Source: Candidatus Fermentibacteraceae bacterium (GTDB lineage Bacteria > Fermentibacterota > Fermentibacteria > Fermentibacterales > JCC-6). From it: a stretch of DNA of 64,000 bases. Of this stretch, positions 17,817-27,463 are shown piece after piece; the stretch's first letter is position 1, and each line of letters starts with the position of its first letter. Made by a program: the position numbers and the translations under genes. The stretch is taken from the NCBI GenBank assembly GCA_016936235.1, contig JAFGPK010000005.1:1-64000 (forward strand). Reading direction: 5' to 3'. The notes under the pieces were generated by a model, which saw nothing but the letters and a program-made list of their open reading frames with translations, was not told the origin of the DNA and did not search any database.

Positions 17817-18940
17817 GCGAGATCAGGGTCGCCTTCGACCTGAGTTCCGTGCCACACGCCCTCGGAGGCGTCTCCAGGTACCTTCTTTCCCTGGCTGAAG
17901 CACTGGTGACAGCCGCGCCTGAACGGGGGATAGAACCGGTGCTGGTAGACGTTGAAGCTGCCCATCCCGGAGTGCCGGGACCCGGAGCAATGTGCAGAGT
18001 CGTGCCGACTCCTTTATACATGGAAATACCGCTGCTGCGCCGCATACCCATCAGACGCGGCTGGGAAGAGTCTTCAAGGGCCGGCAGGATCGGCAGGCGA
18101 ACAGGCTGGCCCCGGGTATACCATCACAGCGGTGTTCAGCCATTCAACCCGCCGGGATCTGTCTCGGTGGTCACCGTATACGACTTCTCCGCCCTGGATC
18201 ATCCCGAGTGGCACACCCGGGACACTGTTTCCTACGCCGGAGTCGAGGAGGAGATGCTCAGATCGGGTTCCTATGCCGCGGCCATATCCTCATGGACCGG
18301 GCACAGCCTTTCGGGAAGACTGGGCATCCCCGAGGAAATGGTATACGCAGCAGGGGGTGCGGCCGACGACGATTTCTCACCCGGTGATCCTTCGCCGGAA
18401 ATCATGGAAGAGTACGGTCTCGAACCCTTCGGGTATCTGCTTCATGTCGGGAATTTCGTTCCCCGCAAGAACATCCCTTTCCTTGTGGACGTATACCGCG
18501 AATCCAGAAAAGAGGGGATGGATGTTACACTGGTGCTGGTCACCGAAGGCGGATGGGGAGGCGTCACGGTCGCCGAGGGCGACGGAGTCCGGATACTGCA
18601 CAGGGTGCCGGATGTTCACATGCCACACCTCTACCGGGGTGCAAGGGCCCTTCTGATGCCCAGCGAGTATGAAGGGCTGGGCCTTCCGGTACTCGAGGCT
18701 TTCGCTTGCGGGACACCGGTTATATCGAGCGATTCAGCCGCTCTGAAGGAGACGGTGGGCCAGAACGGGGCACTGATCCCTGCGGGTGACGGAAGAGCCT
18801 GGCTCAGCCAGCTGAAGTCTCTTTCGGATCCGGCCAGGATCGAGGTGCTGAGGCGCATGTCGGCCTCGGCCCATAGACGTCGGTGGTCCGATGTGGCGGA
18901 GGGTCTCTGCGATTTCTACCGGAAGATAGCCGGTCGATGA
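17813..18940 (+). CDS. Glycosyltransferase family 4/1
   Basis: MSEIRVAFDLSSVPHALGGVSRYLLSL; LLHVGNFVPRKNIPFLVDVY; MPSEYEGLGLPVLEAFACGTPVISSD; ATGA overlap. Confidence 0.92.
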   Translation: MSEIRVAFDLSSVPHALGGVSRYLLSLAEALVTAAPERGIEPVLVDVEAAHPGVPGPGAMCRVVPTPLYMEIPLLRRIPIRRGWEESSRAGRIGRRTGWPRVYHHSGVQPFNPPGSVSVVTVYDFSALDHPEWHTRDTVSYAGVEEEMLRSGSYAAAISSWTGHSLSGRLGIPEEMVYAAGGAADDDFSPGDPSPEIMEEYGLEPFGYLLHVGNFVPRKNIPFLVDVYRESRKEGMDVTLVLVTEGGWGGVTVAEGDGVRILHRVPDVHMPHLYRGARALLMPSEYEGLGLPVLEAFACGTPVISSDSAALKETVGQNGALIPAGDGRAWLSQLKSLSDPARIEVLRRMSASAHRRRWSDVAEGLCDFYRKIAGR

Positions 18941-20181
18941 GAATACTCCACCTCGTCCACAGGTCATGGCCGTTCCACGGCGGAGCCGAGCGGTACGTGA
19001 TGGAGCACGCAGCGGCGGGTCTGGAGAGAGGACACAGCTCCGTGATCTGCACCACGGACGCCTGGGACATGTCATGGCTGGTCTCGAGGTCGGGACTGCA
19101 CATCCGGAGGAGAAGGGACATCCACCGGGGTGTGGACATCATCCGTTTCCCGGTGGCACATCCGCCTTTCCAGAACGTTCTCAGGGGATTGTCCCGGAGG
19201 TTCCGTCAATGCGGAAAGGACCGTTTCTTCTATCCCAACCCTTTCATACCTGAACTTGGAAAATGGCTTTCAGCTGACCGTGGCTTCGATCTCGTGCACG
19301 CGAACGCCATGCCCTTCATGCTCTATCACGGTTGGGCCTACTGCAGGAGGCGAGGCTGCCGTCTTGTCTCCGTCCCCCACGCCAACGTGGGAGAGAGGTT
19401 CAGGAGAGTCGATGGAATGGACTACTTCGGAGGATGCCAGGAGAGAATCCTCAAGGAGAGCGCCTTCGTCTCTGCCCAGAGCAGTTTCGAGAGGGGGCTC
19501 TACCTGGACTTGGGCATCCCGCAGGAAAGGATCCATCTCTCGGGAAGCGGGATAGACCCTGAGGAGTTCCGCAGAGCCGACGGGAACGCAGCACGGATCC
19601 GCCTCGGACTCGAAGGTCCGCTGATCCTCAGCCTCACGGCCCATTCCAGCCAGCGGGGAGTCAAGGACATGCTTGAAGCCTTCCGCGCCATTACCCTGAG
19701 GGGCGTGGATGCGACCCTCGTCCTGGCCGGCCCCGTACTGCCGGACGCAATGGAGCACCTCAGGCTGCTGGTTCCCGGAGACCCTCTGCTGAGAGACAGG
19801 GTCACGGTCACAGGCTACGTGAGTAAGGAGGACAGGATAGACCTGCTTCAGGCGGCTGATGTGGTAATGCTTCCATCCAGGCTGGACTGTTTCGGAATAG
19901 TGCTGCTCGAGGCATGGATGCTGAAGAAGCCCGTGATAGGATGCTGGTCGGGAGTGATGCCCGATATCATAGATGACGGCGGGAACGGTTTCCTCGTGCC
20001 CTTCGGCGACCCGGTGACCCTTGCCCACAGAATTGAGCTTCTCATGAGGGTTCCCTCCCTGGGAGCTTCCATGGGAGAGTCGGGGCAAAGGCTCGTGCTG
20101 GGGAACTGGACCTGGGACAGGGTGACCGACCGGTTCTACAGACGGCTCGCGCAGTGCTTCGCGGGAAGGCATGCGGAATGA
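18937..20181 (+). CDS. Glycosyltransferase family 4
   Basis: MRILHLVHRSWPFHGGAERYVMEHAAAGLERGH; PSRLDCFGIVLLEAWMLKKPVIGCWSG. Confidence 0.92.
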   Translation: MRILHLVHRSWPFHGGAERYVMEHAAAGLERGHSSVICTTDAWDMSWLVSRSGLHIRRRRDIHRGVDIIRFPVAHPPFQNVLRGLSRRFRQCGKDRFFYPNPFIPELGKWLSADRGFDLVHANAMPFMLYHGWAYCRRRGCRLVSVPHANVGERFRRVDGMDYFGGCQERILKESAFVSAQSSFERGLYLDLGIPQERIHLSGSGIDPEEFRRADGNAARIRLGLEGPLILSLTAHSSQRGVKDMLEAFRAITLRGVDATLVLAGPVLPDAMEHLRLLVPGDPLLRDRVTVTGYVSKEDRIDLLQAADVVMLPSRLDCFGIVLLEAWMLKKPVIGCWSGVMPDIIDDGGNGFLVPFGDPVTLAHRIELLMRVPSLGASMGESGQRLVLGNWTWDRVTDRFYRRLAQCFAGRHAE

Positions 20182-21434
20182 TCCCTCGAATGACCGCCTC
20201 GGTGGTTACCTGGAACTCGGAGAGGCTTGTGCCCTCTCTGGCTGACACTCTCAATGCACTTCTGCCTATCTGCAGGGTAATCGTATCGGACAATGCCTCC
20301 ACCGACGGGACTGCTGATCTCCTGAAGAGAGAGGTGCCGGGAGCAAGAGTGATGGTGAATCCACGCAACGGAGGGTTCGGATACGGCAACAACAGAGTAC
20401 TGGAGGTCTGTGACACGGAATTCCTGCTTCTGCTCAATTCAGATGCCTCAATAAGCAGGGAATCCCTCGAGATGCTCCTGGAGACTCTCCTGGAAGACCC
20501 CGGGCTTTCCGGGATCCAGCCCCTGATAAGGCTGTGGGGCTGGCCATCGATAACTCTCAGCGCCGGATGCTCCATGAACGAGCACGGATTCGGCTACGAC
20601 ATGGATTTCATGCATTTCCAGTCCCTGCCTGATCCCGTACCGAGGGAAGTCCCCTGCCTCACCGCGGCCCTTTCGCTTTACAGGACGGACGCTGTGAGGA
20701 GGGCTGGAGGTTTCGACGAGAGAATGTTCATGTATTTCGAGGATATCGACCTGTCCCTGCGACTCCGATCCCTGGGCGGCGGTCTGCTTTTCCAGCCCGG
20801 GGCTGAAGCGGAGCACATGACGGGGGCTTCCAGCGGCAGGAGTGCGGCGGACAGGTGGGAGCTGCGTTCTGCGGCGTATCTGGCGAGAAAGTACCTGGGA
20901 GGTTCCGGATGCAGGCTTCCCCGCTACTGGACGGAGAGGGAATGGAGGACAAGGATCCACGCCATGCTTCACGGGTTGCCCTGGTTCTGGAGACCGGGGG
21001 CAGTCGCGCAGGCTGTGAGAACGCCCGTTGATCCCGTAGCGCTTTCCGGCGAGCTGCTTTCATGGGTCCTTGCCCCGAGGCCGCTTCGTATGCCCCGGCC
21101 GAGACCTCCGGACGGTTCAGAGGCCCGGCTGCCCGGCGACGGTCAGGTCCGGCCGGGTCCGGGATGGCGCGACGGAAGAACGGGGCCCTGGGGTTTCGGG
21201 TGCCTTAAGGTGCCTTCCGGCAGGGGAAGACTCCACCTGAGGATAGTCTCGTGCGATATTCCGGGTTCCGTAGCCCTCTGGTCCGGAAACCGATTCCTCT
21301 GCCGGACATTTGTCGGCGGCGGGGCTGCGGGATTGACGGCGGAGCTTCCCGAAGGAGAGGAAAGTGCCTATCTTGTTCCCGACAGACCCGAGCAGACACT
21401 TGAACTGGAGAATGTACATTACGAACTCTTATAG
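20178..21434 (+). CDS. Glycosyltransferase family 2 (rhamnosyltransferase-like)
   Basis: TASVVTWNSERLVPSLADTLNAL; VIVSDNASTDGTADLL; MFMYFEDIDLSLRLRSLG. Confidence 0.9.
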   Translation: MIPRMTASVVTWNSERLVPSLADTLNALLPICRVIVSDNASTDGTADLLKREVPGARVMVNPRNGGFGYGNNRVLEVCDTEFLLLLNSDASISRESLEMLLETLLEDPGLSGIQPLIRLWGWPSITLSAGCSMNEHGFGYDMDFMHFQSLPDPVPREVPCLTAALSLYRTDAVRRAGGFDERMFMYFEDIDLSLRLRSLGGGLLFQPGAEAEHMTGASSGRSAADRWELRSAAYLARKYLGGSGCRLPRYWTEREWRTRIHAMLHGLPWFWRPGAVAQAVRTPVDPVALSGELLSWVLAPRPLRMPRPRPPDGSEARLPGDGQVRPGPGWRDGRTGPWGFGCLKVPSGRGRLHLRIVSCDIPGSVALWSGNRFLCRTFVGGGAAGLTAELPEGEESAYLVPDRPEQTLELENVHYELL

Positions 21435-22203
21435 GATAATGGCTCTGGGTGTTTTCACAGCATCCCTGGCGCTGCTGAGGGGACCTTCCCTTCTGGCTGG
21501 TTCGGCGTGCCTGCTGACAGCAGGGTTACTGACGTACAGGGGAGTCAGGATCGCGCTTGTCGCTGCATTGTTCCTTGGCGGCCTTTCGCTGATGGCACGA
21601 CGGCCGTCGGCCATGGCGGCTCTATTGATCACAGGATCGATGATAGCAATGGCAGGATCGGATCGGATCATCTCCAGGGTCCTGATACTTGCCTCAACAG
21701 GTCTTACCTTCGCATCCGGAGCCCTCGATGACCTGCTCCCCCTGGTTCCCGCCGTGCTTGCCGCCGCGTTCCTTCCCGGGGCGCGGCGGAGGGGGGCGGT
21801 GGAAGGTGCGGGTCTCGTCCTGATGCTGCTGGCCGCGGGACTGCCCGCAGCTTCCGATCGGAACGTCGCCCGCGGGTGGGAAAGGATTGAGGGTGGGACA
21901 GCGGAATGGACGCACGATGAGCCACTGGACCTTGCAACCCCCGTACTTGTCCTCGATGCCGGAGAGGAAAGGTTCCAGCATCTCTCATTGACCATGTCCG
22001 CCGGGGGTACAAGGGACCGGCTGCCTGTGGGCATGGTAGTCTCCGGCGACTCTACCCTGCCTGTCATGCCCGGTGACAACACCCTGGAGATCGATCACCC
22101 TGATTTCCCCGTGACGGTCCTGCTCACGAGGGAATGGAAGCCTTTCAACCACCCTGTCATACATTTCATTCGGGCGGAGGCCGGCGTTGAGCGGGCTGAT
22201 TGA
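21412..22203 (+). CDS. Hypothetical membrane protein in glycan cluster
   Basis: Hydrophobic N-terminal half; overlaps both neighbours in operon-like fashion. Confidence 0.55.
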   Translation: MYITNSYRIMALGVFTASLALLRGPSLLAGSACLLTAGLLTYRGVRIALVAALFLGGLSLMARRPSAMAALLITGSMIAMAGSDRIISRVLILASTGLTFASGALDDLLPLVPAVLAAAFLPGARRRGAVEGAGLVLMLLAAGLPAASDRNVARGWERIEGGTAEWTHDEPLDLATPVLVLDAGEERFQHLSLTMSAGGTRDRLPVGMVVSGDSTLPVMPGDNTLEIDHPDFPVTVLLTREWKPFNHPVIHFIRAEAGVERAD

Positions 22204-24256
22204 TAAGGCCGCCGGCTTCCGGGGAATGCTCTTCCACGGTATGGGGGCCGTTCTGGTATTCGCCGTCTGGAGACTTACCGGGATGCCGTCACCGGGAACC
22301 CTGGGAAGGCTCATCCCCCTGGCCTGGTTCATCACAGCCATTGTCTCAGGCAGGGAGAGTGTCTCCGCCGCATCGGCCTGGCTGCTTGGAGCCTTCCTGA
22401 TCCTTGCCACCTTCTGGGCTTCTTCGCCTCCGATGTTCATCATCTCTTCCTCATGCGGCCTGGCCGCCCTGTTCCCCGGGCTACTGAGGGTATCCCGGAC
22501 CCGTCTCGGACTTCTGACCGCGATGATACCCCTGGTACCTCTGGTGCTTCTGCTCGTGCCGTTCACAGGAGACGAGCCTCATTATGCATGGATAACGGAG
22601 AGCATCTTCCCGGGGGACGGTGACGCTTTCTCCGGCTATGCTTACCAGCGCGGAGACACAGTCGAGGGTATCAGCCATCACCAGAGCCTTTTTCCCGCCC
22701 TGATGCTCCCGGGTTATCCCCTGGGGATGGAAGGCCTCAGGCTGGTGAACATACTCTTCGCCCTTGCAGCTACCATCTTCATGTCCATGATCCTCAGGTC
22801 TTCCGGTTCTCCCAGGTGGAGGGAGCTGTCACTGCTGGGAATCCTGATGGTGCCCGGCAGCGCCGTGCTGGGGCTGGTCTACCCCGGATGGCTTGCCCTG
22901 GCCGTTTTCCTCCTGGGCATACACATGTTCCTTTCCGGCGGGCGTCGCGTCTGGGTGGTGGCGGCCGCCGCGGTACTGGTCCTTCTGAAGATGAGGTTCG
23001 CCGGTATTTCCGCAGGGATGCTCACCGCACTGGTGCTGGAGACCAGAGGGAGACGGAGATGGACACTGCCAATCGTCCTTGCGGGTCTGGCGGTTGCCGG
23101 GCTGCTTTTCGACCTGGTCTTCCTCGGGGGCCGTGTTTTCTGGGTCAGGTACGGGAACGCGCCCTTCCTGAAGACGGTGCTGCTCCAGCCGTTCTACCGT
23201 TACCCGGACATGATAGTCTCAGCATTCTCAACCCTTGTCGATGTCGAGAGCGGGCTCCTTTGGAAAGCTCCATGGGTGCTTGCGGCGCTGGCAGGGCTCC
23301 CTGTGCTCAGAAGGGAGAACAGGCGGCTTTTCAGATGGCTCGGTATTCCTGCACTCGTCTATACCGTCTTCCTGGTTCTCTGGGCCGGCGTCAACTGGAG
23401 CGGGATGCCCACTCCTGCCGGAAGGATGCTCCTTCCTCTGCTTCCTCTGCTCCTTGCCTCCCTGGGCAAGGTCTGGGACAGGAGGGGAACTGCCGTGCTG
23501 GTATGGGTCTCACTCGCCGTTTCCGCCGCCCAGTTCTGCCATCCGCTTCTGCGGTTCAACTATGCTGACGGGACCGACAACCTAATGAGCATGCTGGCCG
23601 GTCCCTTATCGGGGATATACGCATGGCTGCCCACCGCCGTCAGGTTCCGACTGCCCGCCTTCGCAATATGGACTCTGCTGTCCGCCCTGGTGATCTGGTT
23701 CGTTCACAGAAGGAGCAGAGTCACCGAGTACGCGATAGCCGCCGGCTTCGGTTTCCTCTGCCTTCTTGGTGGAATGCCGAGGACGGACTGGGAGGCCGAG
23801 GACATACCTTCGTCCATGATGGATTTCTGCACGCTCTATCCGGCGGAGAACGAACCGGAATCCAGGGCTTACTGGCTTTTCTCCAGGGAACGGATGCTGC
23901 TGCTGTCGGGAAGGGGGGACAGGGTCAGGATACCTCTTAACGCCGCCGGTGGAGAGGCGGTGACGGTGACGGTATCCTTCCGAGGGGCAGGTTCCGGAGA
24001 GGGGCCGGGACTAAGAGCATCATGCGGCGGATGGAGCGATTCGATCTTCGCCGTTTCGGAAGTGATGGAACCGCCCGTATGGACGACCCTCATAAGGGAT
24101 ACGCGGCTCGAAGGGAAACCGGAGAACCTCAGGGAGCTCACATGGCGTATAACCGTCCCGGCTGTGTGCGATACACTGATCCTCACACCGATACCGGAAG
24201 CCGGCAGGAGGTCCGGCTGCGGCGGCATATACCTTGATGAAGTGTCCATCCGGTAG
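22187..24256 (+). CDS. Multi-pass membrane glycosyltransferase, GT39/PMT-like (GT-C)
   Basis: VPFTGDEPHYAWITESIFPGDGDAFSGYAYQ after the first TM region; about 12 TM segments; C-terminal beta-rich domain. Confidence 0.65.
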   Translation: MSGLIDKAAGFRGMLFHGMGAVLVFAVWRLTGMPSPGTLGRLIPLAWFITAIVSGRESVSAASAWLLGAFLILATFWASSPPMFIISSSCGLAALFPGLLRVSRTRLGLLTAMIPLVPLVLLLVPFTGDEPHYAWITESIFPGDGDAFSGYAYQRGDTVEGISHHQSLFPALMLPGYPLGMEGLRLVNILFALAATIFMSMILRSSGSPRWRELSLLGILMVPGSAVLGLVYPGWLALAVFLLGIHMFLSGGRRVWVVAAAAVLVLLKMRFAGISAGMLTALVLETRGRRRWTLPIVLAGLAVAGLLFDLVFLGGRVFWVRYGNAPFLKTVLLQPFYRYPDMIVSAFSTLVDVESGLLWKAPWVLAALAGLPVLRRENRRLFRWLGIPALVYTVFLVLWAGVNWSGMPTPAGRMLLPLLPLLLASLGKVWDRRGTAVLVWVSLAVSAAQFCHPLLRFNYADGTDNLMSMLAGPLSGIYAWLPTAVRFRLPAFAIWTLLSALVIWFVHRRSRVTEYAIAAGFGFLCLLGGMPRTDWEAEDIPSSMMDFCTLYPAENEPESRAYWLFSRERMLLLSGRGDRVRIPLNAAGGEAVTVTVSFRGAGSGEGPGLRASCGGWSDSIFAVSEVMEPPVWTTLIRDTRLEGKPENLRELTWRITVPAVCDTLILTPIPEAGRRSGCGGIYLDEVSIR

Positions 24257-24344
24257 GTGCCGTGTCCTCTGCGGCTTGCGCCGGAACTGAGGCCTGTGCA
24301 GTATTGAGGTTGAGCGTAGGATAAGCCTTGACCGGGGAGGATGA

Positions 24345-26015
24345 TTGTCCAGAAGGTTTATAATAGGAGTGGAATTCCTGACCGGGCTGTCCATAGGCGC
24401 GGCTGCGGCAGCGGCTGCCGTGGCTTTCATGACTGCGTTCCTGGTCAACAGGGACCTGGGGGCCCAGTCCGGTCATATGGCCACGGTAACCGCATTCGCA
24501 CTGGGCCGTTCAATAGAGGATGATCCCGTGGAACAGCTGGGGAGAGTGGCAGACCCCCTTGTAAGGAGCGGAAGCCTTGAGGCAGCCGTGGTCCTGGATC
24601 AGGCAGGGAGGGTAGTGGCAGCCTCCGGCGATTCCGGTTCCGAAGCTCCGGTGCCCGGGGAATCGGACGAATGGTACTTCGCCGAGCTCCCCGGCAGCGG
24701 TCTCATTGTGGGTGTCAGACCGGGTATGTCATCGATCGCATCGGTCTACAACGTATTGATCACAGGTCTGGCCGCTCTGACTGCCGCACTGGCGGTCCTC
24801 GCATTCTTCACTCCAAGGTACCTTTCCCGAACCGTGATCTCGCCTCTCCGCGAGATACTTGTGGAAGCTGACCGGTTCACCAGCGGGGGAGGTATCGATC
24901 CCGAAACGGCGGGAGCTTCCTTCCACCGTCTGGTAGAGCTCCTCCACGAGCGGGAGAGACAGCTGAACGAGATGAAGGAGAGAGCGGAGGAGAGGGCGGA
25001 GAGGATAGAGAAGAGGTCAGCGGCCATACTCTCGGTGCTGGGCTCAGCGGTGCTGGCCATGGATTCCGAAGGGAAGCTCCTGCTCTTCAATCGTCAGTCA
25101 AGGGAGCTGTTCAGTCTTGATTACGGTGATATCGGGAGTGAGTTCCCATGGCAGAGGACCGAGGCGGGAAGGAAGCTGAAACCCCTGCTGGATCGCGGCG
25201 GTGACGAGGGTGTCTCATCCGGGGAGTTCCAGCTGGCAGGGGATAAGGGCAGGATCGATCGCATCTTTACCGTTGAGATCTCCCGCTCGAGGGGGGACGA
25301 GATAGCCGTCCTCGTGACTGATGTGACAAGGATCGGGGAACTGGAGAGGCGGATAGCCGACCAGACGGCAATGGCGGACCTTGGAGCTGCTTCGGCCGGC
25401 ATATCCCACGAGATGGGAAACACCCTGTGCGCCCTGTCGGGTTTCGTGGACCTGCTGGCCAGAGGACACTCGGATACCAGGACCGGCAACATCCTGGCGG
25501 AGGTGAGAAGAGAGGTCAACTCGGCCCGGTCGCTCATCAACTCATTCGGCAGCTTTGCGCGGTCGCCGGAACCCGAGGCATGCCGGATCTCCGCCGGCGA
25601 CCTGGAGGCGGCCATGAAGGATGTCTGCGGCGGATTTCCGGAGAGGTGCTCGGTTTCGGTAAACACGGGCGAGATAAGACTCAACGCCGATATCAAACTG
25701 ATCTCATCATGCCTTCGTAACCTTGTCCGGAACGCGGTGGAGGCTCATCCGTCCTCAAGCATCCGTGTGAGCGTCACTTCTTCCGGAGGCAACGTCATCA
25801 TCTCCGTCGCCGATTCCGGTCCGGGTCTTCCCATGGACTGCGAGGAGGTCTTCAGACCTTTCCGCTCCACCAAGGACAGGAGCAGCGGCAACATGGGACT
25901 GGGGCTTTCGGTGAGCAGGAGGATAATCAGGGCCATGGGCGGAGAGCTCAGCGGCAGGAACCGCGACGAGGGGGGGGCGGTGTTCGAGATAGTGCTTCCC
26001 CTGGACTCATCCTAG
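24345..26015 (+). CDS. Sensor histidine kinase, NtrB-like with PAS-like region
   Basis: Two TM segments; AGISHEMGNTLCALSGF (H-box); LRNLVRNAVEAHPSS (N-box); DSGPGLP; GNMGLGLSVSRRI. Confidence 0.9.
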   Translation: MSRRFIIGVEFLTGLSIGAAAAAAAVAFMTAFLVNRDLGAQSGHMATVTAFALGRSIEDDPVEQLGRVADPLVRSGSLEAAVVLDQAGRVVAASGDSGSEAPVPGESDEWYFAELPGSGLIVGVRPGMSSIASVYNVLITGLAALTAALAVLAFFTPRYLSRTVISPLREILVEADRFTSGGGIDPETAGASFHRLVELLHERERQLNEMKERAEERAERIEKRSAAILSVLGSAVLAMDSEGKLLLFNRQSRELFSLDYGDIGSEFPWQRTEAGRKLKPLLDRGGDEGVSSGEFQLAGDKGRIDRIFTVEISRSRGDEIAVLVTDVTRIGELERRIADQTAMADLGAASAGISHEMGNTLCALSGFVDLLARGHSDTRTGNILAEVRREVNSARSLINSFGSFARSPEPEACRISAGDLEAAMKDVCGGFPERCSVSVNTGEIRLNADIKLISSCLRNLVRNAVEAHPSSSIRVSVTSSGGNVIISVADSGPGLPMDCEEVFRPFRSTKDRSSGNMGLGLSVSRRIIRAMGGELSGRNRDEGGAVFEIVLPLDSS

Positions 26016-26022
26016 GAGGTTC

Positions 26023-27297
26023 ATGATGGACAGCATACTGCTGGTGGAAGACAAGCGCGCCATGCGCAACATGCTCACCACGGCCCTCAGGGAGGACGGG
26101 TGGAACGTAATCGCAGCGTCCTCGGGCGCCGAGGCCATCAGCAAGCTGGGATGCGGGAGCACGGCCCTGGTGCTCAGCGACATATGCCTCCCCGGTGAGA
26201 TCAGCGGAATGGACATACTCAGGAGGTCAAGGGAGCTCAACCACTGGGTTCCCGTGGTTCTCATGACGGCATTCGGGACCGTGGACCTTGCCGTGGAGGC
26301 GATGAAGGAAGGGGCCCGGGATTTCATAACCAAGCCCTTCGATCTGGACGAGCTACTGGCAATGGTCCGGAGGTATTCCAACTCCGCGGGAACCGAACTC
26401 GTAGGTTCCTCGCCTTCCCTGATGGCGACATTGAGGAGGGTCTCGAAAGGAGCGGAGACTAACCTGAACATACTCATACTGGGAGAGAGCGGCACGGGAA
26501 AGGAACTCCTTGCAAGGCTGATACACAGGGAAAGCTCCCGCAGTGAAGGGCCCTTCGTCCCGGTCAACTGCGCCGCAATTCCGGCAGACCTCCTCGAGAG
26601 CGAACTCTTCGGAGCGGAGAAGGGCGCTTACACCGGTGCCGACAGGACTCGGCCGGGAAGGTTCGAACACGCACAGGGAGGGTCGATCTTTCTCGACGAG
26701 GTGGGAGACCTGGACAGGACCCTGCAGGGCAAACTGCTGCGGGTGCTTCAGGAAAGGGAATACACCAGAGTGGGGGGGACCGAGATATTCCACACCAACG
26801 CCAGGGTCATCTCCGCAAGCAACCGTGACCTTAAACGCGAGACGGAGGAGGGTAGGTTCAGGGACGACCTCTATTTCAGGATAGGGGAGTTCCCGGTCTC
26901 GATATCTCCCCTCAGGGACAGGTCGGAGGATGTGCCGCTCCTGGCGCGACACTTCCTTGACCGGTCAGGCTACTCCAGGATAGAGATAACGGATGATGCG
27001 ATGGAGAAACTGAAGGCTTTCCGATGGCCCGGCAATGTACGTCAGCTCAGGAGCATCGTCCTCCGGGCGGCGGCTCTGGCCGACGGGCCTGTACTGGGTC
27101 CTGACAACCTCGAGATAGAGGGTCCTGACAGGGAGACTGGGCTCCTTGAACAGTCTGCCAGGGCAGCCAGGGACAGGGAAGTGCAACTGATAAGAAGAGC
27201 CCTGAGGGAGACCGGCGGGAACAGGAAGAAGGCGGCTGAGCTGCTGAAGGTCAGCTACAGGACCCTGCTGTCACGTCTTAAGGAGCTTGACCTCTGA
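26023..27297 (+). CDS. Sigma-54-dependent response regulator (NtrC family)
   Basis: Receiver SDICLPG; AAA+ GESGTGKELLARLIH; ELFGAEKGAYTGAD; C-term Fis-type HTH TGGNRKKAAELLKVSYRTLLSRLKEL. Confidence 0.95.
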   Translation: MMDSILLVEDKRAMRNMLTTALREDGWNVIAASSGAEAISKLGCGSTALVLSDICLPGEISGMDILRRSRELNHWVPVVLMTAFGTVDLAVEAMKEGARDFITKPFDLDELLAMVRRYSNSAGTELVGSSPSLMATLRRVSKGAETNLNILILGESGTGKELLARLIHRESSRSEGPFVPVNCAAIPADLLESELFGAEKGAYTGADRTRPGRFEHAQGGSIFLDEVGDLDRTLQGKLLRVLQEREYTRVGGTEIFHTNARVISASNRDLKRETEEGRFRDDLYFRIGEFPVSISPLRDRSEDVPLLARHFLDRSGYSRIEITDDAMEKLKAFRWPGNVRQLRSIVLRAAALADGPVLGPDNLEIEGPDRETGLLEQSARAARDREVQLIRRALRETGGNRKKAAELLKVSYRTLLSRLKELDL

Positions 27298-27342
27298 GCT
27301 GAGGGGAGACTGCCGGTACCCTGTCGCAGTTCATGAAAAGTG

Positions 27343-27371
27343 TTGTTTCCCCGGGCTTGCTGAAATATAAT
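27343..27371 (+). promoter_or_regulatory. Sigma70-type promoter for gatE-gatD
   Basis: TTGTTT (27343-27348), 17-nt spacer, TATAAT (27366-27371). Confidence 0.65.
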
Positions 27372-27463
27372 TGAGCTCTGTTCACAGATTGCTCCCGCTC
27401 TTTCCGAATTCGAAGGATATCCATTGTTCATTGCCGGAAATACTGAAAGGAGCCCGTTCCATC

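Noticed and set aside
19270-20172. 300-aa minus-strand ORF
   Set aside because: Antisense shadow of a GT4 gene.
22816-23568. 250-aa plus-strand ORF in alternate frame
   Set aside because: Embedded in the frame-supported GT39-like membrane protein; Arg/Gly/Pro-rich composition indicates out-of-frame translation.
27371-27463. N-terminal extension of gatE from TTG 27371
   Set aside because: The TTG overlaps the predicted -10 box, and GatE homology begins near DYLEIGL; GTG 27464 has an SD.
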